In this document: positions 1-9,743 of the stretch, piece after piece
How the letters are laid out: each line of letters starts with the position of its first letter
How positions within the stretch are numbered: the stretch's first letter is position 1
DNA from: Stenotrophomonas lacuserhaii
GTDB taxonomy: Bacteria > Pseudomonadota > Gammaproteobacteria > Xanthomonadales > Xanthomonadaceae
DNA length: 64,000 nt
Direction of reading: 5' to 3'
Assembly: GCF_014836545.1 (NCBI RefSeq)
Contig: NZ_JACSQS010000002.1
Span: 10,355-74,354, forward strand
Program-made: the position numbers and the translations under genes
The notes under the pieces: model-generated
What the model saw: only the letters and a program-made list of their open reading frames with translations
Databases searched by the model: none
What the model was told of the DNA's origin: nothing

Positions 1-40
1 GGTCGGCGGAGTCCGTCAGACCCCATTCCCCTCACCATCC

Positions 41-62
41 GCCGACCATGGGTCGGCGCTAC
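41..62 (-). repeat. SMAG-type GTAG palindrome
   Basis: Short palindrome ending in GTAG on the minus strand (GTAGCGCCGACCCATGGTCGGC). The form matches SMAG repeats of Stenotrophomonas. It lies in the leader region before aguB. Confidence 0.75.
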
Positions 63-98
63 CGAAGGCCCCTAGGCCACCGTCGACCTGTCGGAGGT

Positions 99-197
99 GG
101 GGCGGGTGGGGGTGATGGGAACGCTCATCGCCATGGATGGCGATGGCGAGCCTACAGGGACGTATTCACGGCGGTTCCCAGCAGCCCCTCCCGCCCC
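99..197 (+). repeat. Structured ~100-bp intergenic element, copy 1
   Basis: The outer arms are GC-rich and complementary (99-112 with 185-197), and an inner GGGAAC/GTTCCC pair closes the core. The core holds the hairpin CATCGCCATGGATGGCGATG and then the conserved stretch CTACAGGGACGTATTCACGG. It shares this plan with the elements at 25339, 30150, 30361 and 41221. The rest of 1-361 shows no coding region that I can support. Confidence 0.6.
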
Positions 198-361
198 GCC
201 CAAGCCAATGCAGCAGCGCTGTCGCTCTACGCAGTTGACCTTGCTCGCGCCTCTGCCGGCCGCAGGCCAGAACACCCTCATACCCATCATTCAGCCACCG
301 CCACGCCACCCTCTCCCATCCGCGTTAACATGCACGTTTTCCCCCGCAGGAACGCTTCCGG

Positions 362-1249
362 ATGAGCCCCCGCCAGCCCCTTACCGTCGCCCTGATCCAG
401 GAGCGCAACCACGGTGATGCCGCCGCCAATCTCGCCGTGATCGAATCCCGCGTCGCTGAAGCGGCCGCACAGGGTGCCAAGCTGATCCTGCTGCAGGAAC
501 TGCATAACGGCGCATACTTCTGCCAGCACGAAAACGTCGACGAATTCGACCTGGCCGAGCCGATCCCCGGCCCCAGCACCGAACGCATCGGCAAGCTGGC
601 CAAACAGCATGGCGTGGTCCTCGTCGCCTCGCTGTTCGAACGCCGTGCCGCCGGCCTGTACCACAACACCGCCGTGGTGTTCGAAAAGGACGGCAGCCTG
701 CTCGGCAAGTACCGCAAGATGCATATCCCGGATGACCCGGGTTTCTACGAAAAGTTCTATTTCACCCCGGGCGACCTCGGTTTCACCCCGATCGACACCT
801 CGGTCGGCCGCCTCGGCGTGCTGGTGTGCTGGGACCAGTGGTATCCGGAAGCGGCGCGCCTGATGGCGCTGGCCGGCGCCGAACTGCTGCTCTACCCCAC
901 TGCCATCGGCTGGGATCCGGATGACCAGCAGGATGAAAAGAACCGCCAGCGCGATGCCTGGATACTCAGCCACCGCGGCCATGCCGTGGCCAATGGCGTG
1001 CCGGTGCTGAGCTGCAACCGCGTCGGCCACGAACCCTCGCCGATGGGCGCATCGGGCATCCAATTCTGGGGCAACAGCCACGTGCTGGGTCCGCAGGGCG
1101 AATTCATCGCCGAGGCCGGTGGCGAAGAAACCGTCCTGGTCTGCGAGGTCGACCTGCAGCGCAGCGAACACGTGCGGCGCATCTGGCCGTTCCTGCGCGA
1201 CCGCCGCATCGACGCCTACGGCGACCTGCTGAAGCGTTACATCGACTGA
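362..1249 (+). CDS. aguB: N-carbamoylputrescine amidase
   Basis: Nitrilase-superfamily enzyme that hydrolyses N-carbamoylputrescine to putrescine, CO2 and ammonia, the last step of the agmatine route. It should act in the cytosol. The 295-residue protein has the full Glu-Lys-Cys triad: E46 in LLQELHNGAYFC, K119 in KYRKMHIPDD and C156 in VLVCWDQWYPE. The length is normal for AguB. The ATG at 362 follows a weak AGGAA-like site. The partner aguA (agmatine deiminase) would be expected just upstream, outside the window. Two adjacent plus-strand genes follow closely. Confidence 0.93.
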   Translation: MSPRQPLTVALIQERNHGDAAANLAVIESRVAEAAAQGAKLILLQELHNGAYFCQHENVDEFDLAEPIPGPSTERIGKLAKQHGVVLVASLFERRAAGLYHNTAVVFEKDGSLLGKYRKMHIPDDPGFYEKFYFTPGDLGFTPIDTSVGRLGVLVCWDQWYPEAARLMALAGAELLLYPTAIGWDPDDQQDEKNRQRDAWILSHRGHAVANGVPVLSCNRVGHEPSPMGASGIQFWGNSHVLGPQGEFIAEAGGEETVLVCEVDLQRSEHVRRIWPFLRDRRIDAYGDLLKRYID

Positions 1250-1271
1250 TTCCCTGCCGGAACCTGCGCCC

Positions 1272-1802
1272 ATGGCCGTGCTTATCCGTGATGCCAGCGA
1301 GGCTGACATCACCGCGATCACCGCGATCTACGCGGTGGAAGTGAACGACTTCGTCAACACCTACGAGTACGACATCCCGGACGCGGCAGAGATGCTGCGA
1401 CGGATGCAGGACATCGTCGCCCGCGGCTTCCCGTACCTTGTCGCCGAAGTCGACGGCGAGGTCGCCGGCTATGCCTATGCCAATACGTACCGCACCCGCG
1501 TGGCCTACCAGTGGACGGTGGAAAACTCGGTCTACGTCGATGCGCGCTTCCAGGGCCAGCGCGTCGGGACCACGCTGCTGCAGGCACTGATCGATGCCTG
1601 CACCGCGCGCGGTTACCGGCAGATGGTCGCGGTCATCGGCGAACCCACCAACACCGCCTCCATCAAGTTGCACGAGCGCTTCGGTTTCCACCTGGTCGGC
1701 GTGTTCCAGGGCCTGGGCCGCAAGCACGGCCGCTGGCTGGACACCGTGCAGATGCAGCGTGCACTGGGCGACGGCGCCGACAGCGCCCCTACAAACGAGT
1801 AA
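1272..1802 (+). CDS. GNAT N-acetyltransferase, phosphinothricin acetyltransferase-like
   Basis: A 176-residue GNAT protein that should transfer acetyl from acetyl-CoA to a small amine. The order of elements resembles the Pat/Bar/YwnH group: an N-terminal IRDASEADITAITAIY, a central VENSVYVDARFQGQRVGTTL carrying the acetyl-CoA-binding Q/RxxGxG/A-type loop, and C-terminal NTASIKLHERFGF. It starts 22 bp after aguB and ends 4 bp before the next gene, so co-transcription is likely. The real substrate (a drug, an amino-acid analogue or methionine sulfone) cannot be told from sequence. Confidence 0.85.
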   Translation: MAVLIRDASEADITAITAIYAVEVNDFVNTYEYDIPDAAEMLRRMQDIVARGFPYLVAEVDGEVAGYAYANTYRTRVAYQWTVENSVYVDARFQGQRVGTTLLQALIDACTARGYRQMVAVIGEPTNTASIKLHERFGFHLVGVFQGLGRKHGRWLDTVQMQRALGDGADSAPTNE

Positions 1803-1806
1803 ATGC

Positions 1807-3057
1807 ATGACTGACACCCTCCCCCTGTCCATCGACGGGACTGCAGACGATGCGCTGTTCGCCGGCCAACCGGTGCGCATCGTCGAACGCGATGGCGTGC
1901 GCTATACCCTTCTGGGCACCGCGCACGTGTCGCACGCCAGCGTGGAAGCGGTGGAGAAGGCCATCCACAGTGGCCGCTTCGATGCGGTCGCGGTGGAACT
2001 GGATCCGCAGCGCCTGCAGGCGCTGACCGAGCCGGACACGCTGGCCAAGCTGGACCTGGTGGAGGTGATCCGCAAGGGTCGCGTGGCGCTGTTCGCCGCC
2101 AACCTTGCGCTGTCGGCCTACCAGCGTCGCCTGGCCGAACAGCTGGGCATCGAGCCGGGCGCCGAACTGAAGCGCGCGGTGCTGCTGGCCCGGGAGCAGG
2201 GCCTGCCGGTGCACCTGATCGACCGCGAGGTCGGGCTGACCTTCAAGCGCGCTTCGGCGCAGCTGGGCTTCTTCGGCAAGATCAAGCTGATGACCGGCCT
2301 GGCCGCCGGTCTGTTCTCCTCCGACGAGGTCGGCACGGACGAAATCGAAAAGCTCAAGCAGGGCGACATGCTGGAGTCCAGCTTCGGCGAGTTCGCCAAG
2401 GAAAGCCCCGCGCTGTATGACGCCATCATCGGCGAGCGCGACCGCTACATGGCTACCCGCCTGCGCGAGGAACGCGCCCTGCAGGGTGCCGAGCCCGCCC
2501 AGCGCGAGGTGCTGGCGGTGGTCGGCGCCGGCCATCTGGCCGGCCTGGCCACGTATCTGGAAACCGACAATGAGCCGCCGGTACCGCTGCGCGCGCAGCT
2601 GGAAGAAGTGGCGAAGAAGCGCAACATTCCCTGGTTCACGCTGGCCATCCTGGCGATCGTGGCGACCGGCATCGGCGTGGGCTTCTACCGCGGCGGGCTG
2701 GGGGTGGGGGGCGAACTGCTGCTCACCTGGGCAATGTACACCGGGGGCCTGGCCGGCCTGGGCTGCCTGCTGGCCGGAAGCCATCCGCTGAGCATCCTCA
2801 CCGCGATCGTGGTGGCCCCATTCAAGCCGTTCCGCCTGAGCATTCCCACCGGCGCCTTCGCCGCGCTGGTGGAAGCGCGCCTGCGAAAGCCGGCCTACGA
2901 GGATTTCCTCAAGCTGCGCGACGATGCGCAGAGCTTGAAGGGCTGGTACCGCAACCGCGTCACCCGCGTGGTGCTGACCTTCATGCTGACCAACCTCGGC
3001 AGCATGCTCGGCCTGTGGCTGACCGGCTTCCAGGTATGGGGCAAGGTCGCCGGATGA
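1807..3057 (+). CDS. TraB/PrgY-family membrane protein
   Basis: A 416-residue protein of the TraB/PrgY (TIKI-related) family, named for Enterococcus pheromone shutdown; the bacterial role elsewhere is unclear and a metalloprotease-like function is proposed for the family. Typical motifs are visible: GTAHVS near the N-terminus, AVELDPQR, and VVGAGHLAG before a C-terminal membrane part with about three or four hydrophobic segments (from WFTLAILAIVATGIGVGF onward). The ATG at 1807 lies 4 bp after the GNAT stop. The same frame is open further upstream only inside the GNAT gene. A paired SMAG palindrome follows and may end transcription. Confidence 0.85.
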   Translation: MTDTLPLSIDGTADDALFAGQPVRIVERDGVRYTLLGTAHVSHASVEAVEKAIHSGRFDAVAVELDPQRLQALTEPDTLAKLDLVEVIRKGRVALFAANLALSAYQRRLAEQLGIEPGAELKRAVLLAREQGLPVHLIDREVGLTFKRASAQLGFFGKIKLMTGLAAGLFSSDEVGTDEIEKLKQGDMLESSFGEFAKESPALYDAIIGERDRYMATRLREERALQGAEPAQREVLAVVGAGHLAGLATYLETDNEPPVPLRAQLEEVAKKRNIPWFTLAILAIVATGIGVGFYRGGLGVGGELLLTWAMYTGGLAGLGCLLAGSHPLSILTAIVVAPFKPFRLSIPTGAFAALVEARLRKPAYEDFLKLRDDAQSLKGWYRNRVTRVVLTFMLTNLGSMLGLWLTGFQVWGKVAG

Positions 3058-3064
3058 AGAAGCG

Positions 3065-3139
3065 GTAGCGCCGAGCCATGGCCGGCGAGCGCAGCGGGCT
3101 TCTCGCCCGGGCGTCCCGCCGAGCACGGCTCGGCGCTAC
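3065..3139. repeat. Inverted pair of SMAG GTAG palindromes
   Basis: Two GTAGCGCCGAGCCA-type units face each other (3065-3089 on plus, 3118-3139 on minus) between the convergent TraB and RND genes, so the region can form a large hairpin. The minus-strand GTAG at 3139-3136 supplies the TAG stop codon of the RND permease gene. Confidence 0.8.
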
Positions 3140-6100
3140 TGCAGCGCCGGGGCGTCCACACCCCGGCCGCGGGCCCTGCGGATCAGCCGCGTCGCCGCAC
3201 TGCGTGCATCATCCAGCACCGCGTAGATGGTCGGCAGGAACAGCAGGCTGACCACCGTGGAGAACGCCAGGCCGCCGGCAATCGCGCGCGCCATCGGGTA
3301 GTACGGTGGGCCGTCGCCGAACATCTGCGTGTCGGTCAACGAAATCGGCACCATCGCCAGGATCGCCGTGCCCATCGTCATCATGATCGGGCGCAGGCGT
3401 TCGCGTGAGCCTTCCACCAGCGCTTGGGTACGGGCCATGCCGCGCCGGCGCAGGTTGTTGATGTGCTCGATCATCACGATGCCGTTGTTCACCACCACGC
3501 CCATCAGCACCAGGATGCCGATGAAGGACATGATGCCGAACGAGGTGCCGGTCAGCCAGAACAGCCAGAACACCCCGAAGATCGAGAACAACACCCCGCT
3601 CATGATTGCTGCCGGGAACAACAGCGATTCGAACACCGCGGCCATCACCACGTAGATCATCAGCAGCGCGATCACCAGGTTGAACAGCATCTGCTGCATC
3701 GCTTCATCATCGTTGCCGAAGTCGCCACCGTCGAAGCTGAAGCTGTAGCCGGCCGGGAAGTTCATCGGCTTGAGCACCGCCTCGATCGCCTTGCGCCCAT
3801 CCGGGGCGGTGACCTTCTCAGCCAGGTTGGCCTTGATGGTCAGCGTGGTCTGCCGATTGGTGCGGCCGATCTGCGTGGCCGAGGACAGGATCTCCACTGA
3901 AACCAGGCTCAGCAGGGGCACGGTGCGGCCATCGCCGGTGCGCACGCTGAAGCCATCCAGGTCCTCCGGCGTACTCTGTTCGGCGCCGGCGAAACGCACC
4001 CACACCGGCACTTCGTTATCGCCGCGGCGGAACTCTCGCATCGGCGCGCCCCGCAGCGCCAGGCCAACGAAACTGGCCACCTGTTCGGCATTGAAGCCGA
4101 ACGCGGCCGCGCGCTCACGGTCGACCTTGATCGCCAGTTCGCTGCCCTTCTCGCCGTTGTCGATGCGCACGTCGCGCAGTTCCTTGCGCTGCGCCAGCAG
4201 CGGCAGGACTTCCTCGCCGATCTCCTGCAGCATCGAACTGGAATCGCCGACCAGCTGCACCTGCACGCCGCTGTTGCTGCCACCGGAATCGCCGCCCTGG
4301 TTGCCGACGAAATAATCAGCACGCGCGGATTTCGGCAGGCCCTTGCGCAGTTCTTCCTGGATCGCCTTGAGGCCGCCGGCGTGCGCCTCGTCCAGGGTCA
4401 CGATGGTGGAACTGCCTTCGTCTTCGCTGTACCAGGAATACACCTGGGCGATGTGCAGGCGCTCGCGGTTGGCGTCCAGCCAGTCTTCCACGCGCTTCAC
4501 TTCATCGGACATCTGCCGGTAGGTATAGGCACTCTTCCACATGTAGCCGATGAACACGTCCTTGCCGCCTTCGCCGCCGAACATGTCCACCTTGGTCAGC
4601 TTCATCGGCACCAGGCTGACCAGCACCACCAGCAGGATGCCAAGCAGGCTCCAGCCACGGTGGCGCAGGGTCCAGTCCAGCAGCACGGCATAGCGGCCCT
4701 GCAGGCGCGCGATCACGCCGGTCTTCGAATGCAGCAGCTTCGGGGTGTCCATGCGCGCGGACAGCATCGGGATCAGGCTCACCGCCACAAGCCAGGACGC
4801 CAGCAGGGACACCGAGATGGTGATCGCGATCTGCGACATGAAGATGCTGATGTTGTTGGTTTCACCGAACAGGTTCGGGATGAACACGATGCAGTGGCAC
4901 AGGGTGCCGGCGCTGAGCGCGATGGCTACGTTGCGGGTGCCGATGATCGAGGCCAGCCGCGGCTGGTCGGGCATCCGCTCGCGTTCCTGGTAGATGCTTT
5001 CCACCACCACCACGGCGTTGTCCACCAGCATGCCCACCGCCAGTAGCAGGCCCATCATGGTCAGGATGTTCAGCGTCACCCCGACGAAGTACATGAAGCC
5101 CAGGGTGATGATGAAGCAGATCGGGATGGCCAGGGTCACCATCAGCGTGGACGGCCAGTGGCGCAGGAAGAAGAACAGCACCGTCACCGACAGGATCAGG
5201 CCGACCGCACCGGCTTCGGCCAGTTCCAGCAGCGAGGACGTCACCGTCTTGCCCTGGTTGTCGATGACCTTGATCTGCACATCGCGCATGCTCGGCTGTG
5301 CACGGATCGCTTCCACTTCGGCCAGCGCAGCGCGCGAGACTTCCACCAGGTTGGCGCTGCGCTCCTTGAAGATATCCAGGCCGATCGCCGGGTTGCCGTC
5401 AAGGCGACGCCCATAGCTCATGCGGGTCGGCTTCAGGCGCACCTCGGCGATGTCGCCCAGCCGCAGTCCCTTGGCGTTGATCACCAGGTCGCGCATCTCC
5501 TGCAGGTCGGTGATCTCGCCCACCGGCTGCACGCGCACGCGCTGGCCGTTGTCATCGATCTGTCCGGCCGACAGCGAGAAGTTCAACGTGCGCAGGCGCT
5601 CGCTGAGTTCGTTGATGCTCAGGCCGTGCGCGTTCAGCCGGTTCGGGTCGATGGCGATCTCGACCTCGTTCGGCGGTGCGCCGGAGATGTTGACCCGCGC
5701 TACGCCGGGGATGCGTTCGATGCGCCGCTTGAACTCCCGGTCCAGCATGTCATACGCGCCGGTCAGGTCGGTATCGCTGGCCAGGCGCACCTTCAGCACC
5801 GGCTCGTCACTGCTGGACCACTTGAACACGTTGTAGCGCTGCAGGTCGTCGGGCAGGTCGGTGCGGATGGCATCGATGCGCTCGCGTGCATCGGATGCGG
5901 CGATGGCGATGTCGCGGTCCCAGTCACTGAACTCGATGAAGATGTTGGCCCCTTCGGAGGTGGCCGACGAGCGCATCCGCTTGATCCCGGTCATCGTCGC
6001 CAGGCTTTCTTCCACCGGACGGATCAAGGTGCGTTCCACTTCTTCCGGGGTGGAGCCGGTGTACGGAATCTGCACGAACAGGAACGGTGCGGTGATGTCC

Positions 6101-6213
6101 GGCAGCGCCTCCAGCGGCAGCCGGAACGAGGCGATCAGGCCCACCACCACCAGCGACACGAAACACATGATGGTGGTGACCGGGCGGCGGATGGAGAACT
6201 CGGCGATGCTCAT
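3136..6213 (-). CDS. RND efflux permease, distal subunit (1025 aa)
   Basis: Inner-membrane proton-driven RND transporter of the AcrB/HAE1 superfamily, third gene of an MFP-RND-RND operon. It has the usual N-terminus (MSIAEFSIRRPVTTIMCF), two large periplasmic loops and two sets of transmembrane segments. The proton-relay positions are atypical: D398-N399 (LVDNAVVVVE) where AcrB has Asp-Asp, and N909-N910 (VVNNGIVMI) where AcrB has the essential Lys. It overlaps the upstream permease by ATGA (6210-6213), which implies coupled translation and fits a hetero-oligomer. Its TAG stop is provided by a SMAG repeat. No outer-membrane factor is encoded nearby. Confidence 0.92.
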   Translation of the reverse strand: MSIAEFSIRRPVTTIMCFVSLVVVGLIASFRLPLEALPDITAPFLFVQIPYTGSTPEEVERTLIRPVEESLATMTGIKRMRSSATSEGANIFIEFSDWDRDIAIAASDARERIDAIRTDLPDDLQRYNVFKWSSSDEPVLKVRLASDTDLTGAYDMLDREFKRRIERIPGVARVNISGAPPNEVEIAIDPNRLNAHGLSINELSERLRTLNFSLSAGQIDDNGQRVRVQPVGEITDLQEMRDLVINAKGLRLGDIAEVRLKPTRMSYGRRLDGNPAIGLDIFKERSANLVEVSRAALAEVEAIRAQPSMRDVQIKVIDNQGKTVTSSLLELAEAGAVGLILSVTVLFFFLRHWPSTLMVTLAIPICFIITLGFMYFVGVTLNILTMMGLLLAVGMLVDNAVVVVESIYQERERMPDQPRLASIIGTRNVAIALSAGTLCHCIVFIPNLFGETNNISIFMSQIAITISVSLLASWLVAVSLIPMLSARMDTPKLLHSKTGVIARLQGRYAVLLDWTLRHRGWSLLGILLVVLVSLVPMKLTKVDMFGGEGGKDVFIGYMWKSAYTYRQMSDEVKRVEDWLDANRERLHIAQVYSWYSEDEGSSTIVTLDEAHAGGLKAIQEELRKGLPKSARADYFVGNQGGDSGGSNSGVQVQLVGDSSSMLQEIGEEVLPLLAQRKELRDVRIDNGEKGSELAIKVDRERAAAFGFNAEQVASFVGLALRGAPMREFRRGDNEVPVWVRFAGAEQSTPEDLDGFSVRTGDGRTVPLLSLVSVEILSSATQIGRTNRQTTLTIKANLAEKVTAPDGRKAIEAVLKPMNFPAGYSFSFDGGDFGNDDEAMQQMLFNLVIALLMIYVVMAAVFESLLFPAAIMSGVLFSIFGVFWLFWLTGTSFGIMSFIGILVLMGVVVNNGIVMIEHINNLRRRGMARTQALVEGSRERLRPIMMTMGTAILAMVPISLTDTQMFGDGPPYYPMARAIAGGLAFSTVVSLLFLPTIYAVLDDARSAATRLIRRARGRGVDAPALQ

Positions 6214-9200
6214 GCCGGCTCCTCCTGGCCCTGCCCGGCCTTGGGCGCATCGAAGCCCGCGTCGTGGGCCAGCTTGCGCCCGCGCTCGCGGTAGTAGGCA
6301 TCGCCCTTGCGGTCCATCAGGTCATACACCACCGGGATCACCAGCAGCGTCAACAGGGTAGATACCAGCAGGCCACCGATCACGGTGATCGCCATCGGCG
6401 CGCGCACTTCGGCGCCCTCGCCCATCGCCACCGCCAGCGGCAGGAAGCCGAACAGCGTGCACAGCGTGGTCATGATGATCGGCCTCAAGCGCGAACGTGC
6501 GCCCTCCACCAGCGCCTCGTGCTTGGCCACGCCGGCCTCGCGCAGCTGGTTGACCTTGTCGATCAGGATGATCGCGTTCTTGGTCACCAGCCCCACCAGC
6601 AGGATCAAGCCGATGAACACCACCACCGAGATCGGCTTGCCGCTCAGCAGCAGCGCCAGCACCGCCCCGACCAGGGCCAATGGGATGGTGAACAGGATCA
6701 CGAATGGATGCAGCAGTGATTCGAACTGCGAGGCCATCACCAGGTAGACCAGGAAGATCGCCAGCCCGAAGGCGAAGATCAGCGATCGCGCCGACTCGGC
6801 GAGTTCTTCGCCCTGTCCGCCGATGTGCATGCCCACCGCAGCGCCCAATGGTTGTTCGGCCACCATCGCCTGCACTTCGCGCATGGCACCGCCCAGGTCG
6901 ATGTCGCGCAGGTTGGCCGATACCACCGCCACCCGCGTCTGATCGGCACGATGGATCTCGCTGGGGCCGGTGGTAGCGACCACTTCGGCCACCGCATCCA
7001 GGGTCACCGGGCGGGTGCTGCCGGGATTGACGATCAGCCGGCGGATGCTGTCCACGCTGGCCCGGTCGCCCTGCTGGGCACGCACCAGCACGTCGATCTT
7101 GCGATCACGGAAGCTGTAGCGGGTGGCCACGTCGCCGCGCACTTTCTTGACCACCACATCGGCGATCTGGCGGGTGGTCAGGCCCAGCGCACCGGCGCGT
7201 TCCTGGTCGAAGCGGATCTGGATCTCCGGGAAGCCTTCTTCCACCGTGGATTTGACGTCTGCGTAGTGCGCGTTGTTGCGCAGCATCGCCGCCAGCCGCT
7301 GCCCGGCCTGCTCCAGCGAGGCCATGTCCTGCCCGCGCAGCTCGATTTCCAGCGGCGTGGAGAAGCTGAACAAGGCCGGTCGTGCGAAGTCCACCTGCAC
7401 GCCCGGATGCGAAGCCATGGTGCCGCGCAGGCGCTCGGTGATGGCCGCTTCGCTGCGTGCATCGCCCCCCCCTTCCATCACCACGGTCAGCTTGCCGATG
7501 TTCTCCCCGCTTTCGGTCGGGCTGGCATCCAGCCGGGTGCCCGCGCCACTGACACCGTACAGCGAGGCAATGCCTTCACCGGCCGCCTGCTTGCCGTCGC
7601 CATGCGCCAGCTGCAGTTCGCGCACCAGCGCATCGGTCTGCTTCAGCGGCGTGCCGGCCGGCAGCTTCACGGTCATCTCGAAGCGGTCCTGGGCCAGCTG
7701 CGGGATCAGGTCTGCGCCGAGCATCGGCACCAGTGCCATGGTCGCCACGAAGGCCAGTGCCGCCAGCCCCAGCACCTTGCCCGGATGAGCCAGTGCGCTG
7801 GGCAGCAGGCGCAGGTAGCCGCGTTCGGCGCCGCCGTAGGGCTTCATCGCCACGTCGCTGGCCTTGCGCATCACCGGCCCGACCACCGCCACGATGCCGC
7901 GCCACACCCGCACCACCAGCCAGGCCGCGCCGAAGAAGCTCCAGCGGATGCCCGCCACGAAGCCGCGACGGCCACCAGCCACCGGCTTCAACCAGCGGTT
8001 CTGCGGATGCCAGGCTTCGCCAGCCGCTTCTTCCGGGAAGGCCAGCGGCGGGCGCCCCTTCAACGAACTCAGCATCGGAATCAGGGTCATCGACACCAGC
8101 AGCGAGATCGCGATGGCGATCGCCACGGTCAGTGCCTGGTCACGGAACAGCTGGCCGGCGATGCCATCGACGAACACCAGCGGCAGGAACACTGCGATGG
8201 TGGTCAGAGTGGACGCCACCACCGCCATGCTCACTTCCCGCGTACCCGCAATCGCCGCCTGCAACACGCCCAGCCCGCGTTCGCGCGCCTTGGCGATGCT
8301 TTCCAGCACCACGATGGAATCATCCACCACCAGGCCGGTGGCCAGTGCCAGGCCGCCCAGCGACATCACGTTCAAGCTCAGGCCCAGCTGGCCCATGAAG
8401 AAGAACGTGGCGATGATCGACACCGGCAGCGACAGGCTGATGACGAAGGTGCTCCAGCCATCGCGCAGGAACAGGAAGATGATCAGGATGGCCAGCAGGC
8501 CGCCGATCACCGCGTCCTTCTTGACGTCGCTGATCGCGTGCTCGATGAAGCGCGACTGGTCTTCGACGGTGGTGAGCTCGGCATCGGACGGGAAGGTGGT
8601 CTTGATCTGCTCCAGCCGCGCGCGCAGGGCCTCGGCGGTGGCTACGGTGTTCGCGTCGCCCTCTTTGTAGATCGCCAGCTCGACCGCCTCCTTGCCGCCC
8701 AACCGGATGATCGCCTCGCGTTCCTTGTACCCCTGGCGCACGCTGGCGACGTCCTTCAGCCGCACCGGCACGCCATTGGCCACCACACTGGAATTTCCGC
8801 CCGATGCACTCTGCGCTGCCGATGCGGCCGACATCGCCGCGTCCGAGCCGGTTGCCGCGGCAATGGCGAACATCTGCGCCATCGCCGAATCGGCTGCGCT
8901 GCCGTTGGAGGACTGGGTGGTGATCAGCAGGTTGCGGATCTCTTCCAGATCGACGAACTGGTTGACGGTGCGCACCAGGAAACGCTGCGAACCCTCTTCC
9001 AGGCGGCCGCCGGAGATGTTGATGTTCTCCTCTTTCAGGCGCTGGATGACGGTGTCGATCGGCAGGTTCAGCTGCGCCAGCTTCTGCTGGTCGATGTCCA
9101 CCTGGATCTCATCTTCCAGGCCACCGCCGACCTTCACTGCGGCCACGCCGGTGACCGGCTCCAGCTTCTTCTTCAGGTCTTCGTCGGCATAGCGGCGCAG

Positions 9201-9743
9201 GCCGGTGAGTTCACGGATCGCCTCGGCGTCGGTGGCCGGCGCGTCCTTGCTGGAAATCACCAGGCGCATGATCGGTTCGGTGGACGGATTGAAGCGCAGC
9301 AGCACCGGGGCCTTGGCCTCCAGCGGCAGGTTCAGCGCTTCCATCTTGTCGCGCACCTCCAGGCTGGCCTGGTCCATGTTGGTGCCCCAGGCGAACTCCA
9401 GCACTACATCGCTCTGGCCGGTGCGCGAGATCGACTTCAGCTTGCGCAGGTTCTTGACCACCCCGACCGCTTCTTCCACCGGCTCGGAGATCAGGGTTTC
9501 GATTTCAGACGGTGCCGCGCCGGTGTACTCGGTGCGCACGGTCAGGGTGGGATAGCTCAGGTCCGGCAGCAGGTTGACCTTCAGGCTGTTCAGGGCAATC
9601 AGCCCGAACAGGATCAGGGTGACCGTGCACATGGCGATGGTCACGCGGCGGCGCGTGGCGAACTCCACCAGGCCTCCGCCCATGCTGCCGGGGCCGTGAC
9701 CCGGGTGCGGGTCGCGACCGTGGTCGTCACCGGCCGATGTCAT
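6210..9743 (-). CDS. RND efflux permease, proximal subunit (1177 aa)
   Basis: Second RND permease of the operon, with a complete proton relay: D474-D475 in VVDDSIVVLE and K1055 in VTKNAIILI. It is about 130 residues longer than usual RND pumps. The extra length is a His/Gly-rich N-terminal tail, an Ala/Ser-rich insert in the first periplasmic loop (AAATGSDAAMSAASAAQSAS) and a long basic loop between the two transmembrane halves (after MLSSLKGRPPLAF). The start overlaps the stop of the fusion-protein gene in ATGA. It is probably the proton-conducting member of a mixed trimer, by analogy with MdtBC; this is inference. Confidence 0.92.
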   Translation of the reverse strand: MTSAGDDHGRDPHPGHGPGSMGGGLVEFATRRRVTIAMCTVTLILFGLIALNSLKVNLLPDLSYPTLTVRTEYTGAAPSEIETLISEPVEEAVGVVKNLRKLKSISRTGQSDVVLEFAWGTNMDQASLEVRDKMEALNLPLEAKAPVLLRFNPSTEPIMRLVISSKDAPATDAEAIRELTGLRRYADEDLKKKLEPVTGVAAVKVGGGLEDEIQVDIDQQKLAQLNLPIDTVIQRLKEENINISGGRLEEGSQRFLVRTVNQFVDLEEIRNLLITTQSSNGSAADSAMAQMFAIAAATGSDAAMSAASAAQSASGGNSSVVANGVPVRLKDVASVRQGYKEREAIIRLGGKEAVELAIYKEGDANTVATAEALRARLEQIKTTFPSDAELTTVEDQSRFIEHAISDVKKDAVIGGLLAILIIFLFLRDGWSTFVISLSLPVSIIATFFFMGQLGLSLNVMSLGGLALATGLVVDDSIVVLESIAKARERGLGVLQAAIAGTREVSMAVVASTLTTIAVFLPLVFVDGIAGQLFRDQALTVAIAIAISLLVSMTLIPMLSSLKGRPPLAFPEEAAGEAWHPQNRWLKPVAGGRRGFVAGIRWSFFGAAWLVVRVWRGIVAVVGPVMRKASDVAMKPYGGAERGYLRLLPSALAHPGKVLGLAALAFVATMALVPMLGADLIPQLAQDRFEMTVKLPAGTPLKQTDALVRELQLAHGDGKQAAGEGIASLYGVSGAGTRLDASPTESGENIGKLTVVMEGGGDARSEAAITERLRGTMASHPGVQVDFARPALFSFSTPLEIELRGQDMASLEQAGQRLAAMLRNNAHYADVKSTVEEGFPEIQIRFDQERAGALGLTTRQIADVVVKKVRGDVATRYSFRDRKIDVLVRAQQGDRASVDSIRRLIVNPGSTRPVTLDAVAEVVATTGPSEIHRADQTRVAVVSANLRDIDLGGAMREVQAMVAEQPLGAAVGMHIGGQGEELAESARSLIFAFGLAIFLVYLVMASQFESLLHPFVILFTIPLALVGAVLALLLSGKPISVVVFIGLILLVGLVTKNAIILIDKVNQLREAGVAKHEALVEGARSRLRPIIMTTLCTLFGFLPLAVAMGEGAEVRAPMAITVIGGLLVSTLLTLLVIPVVYDLMDRKGDAYYRERGRKLAHDAGFDAPKAGQGQEEPA

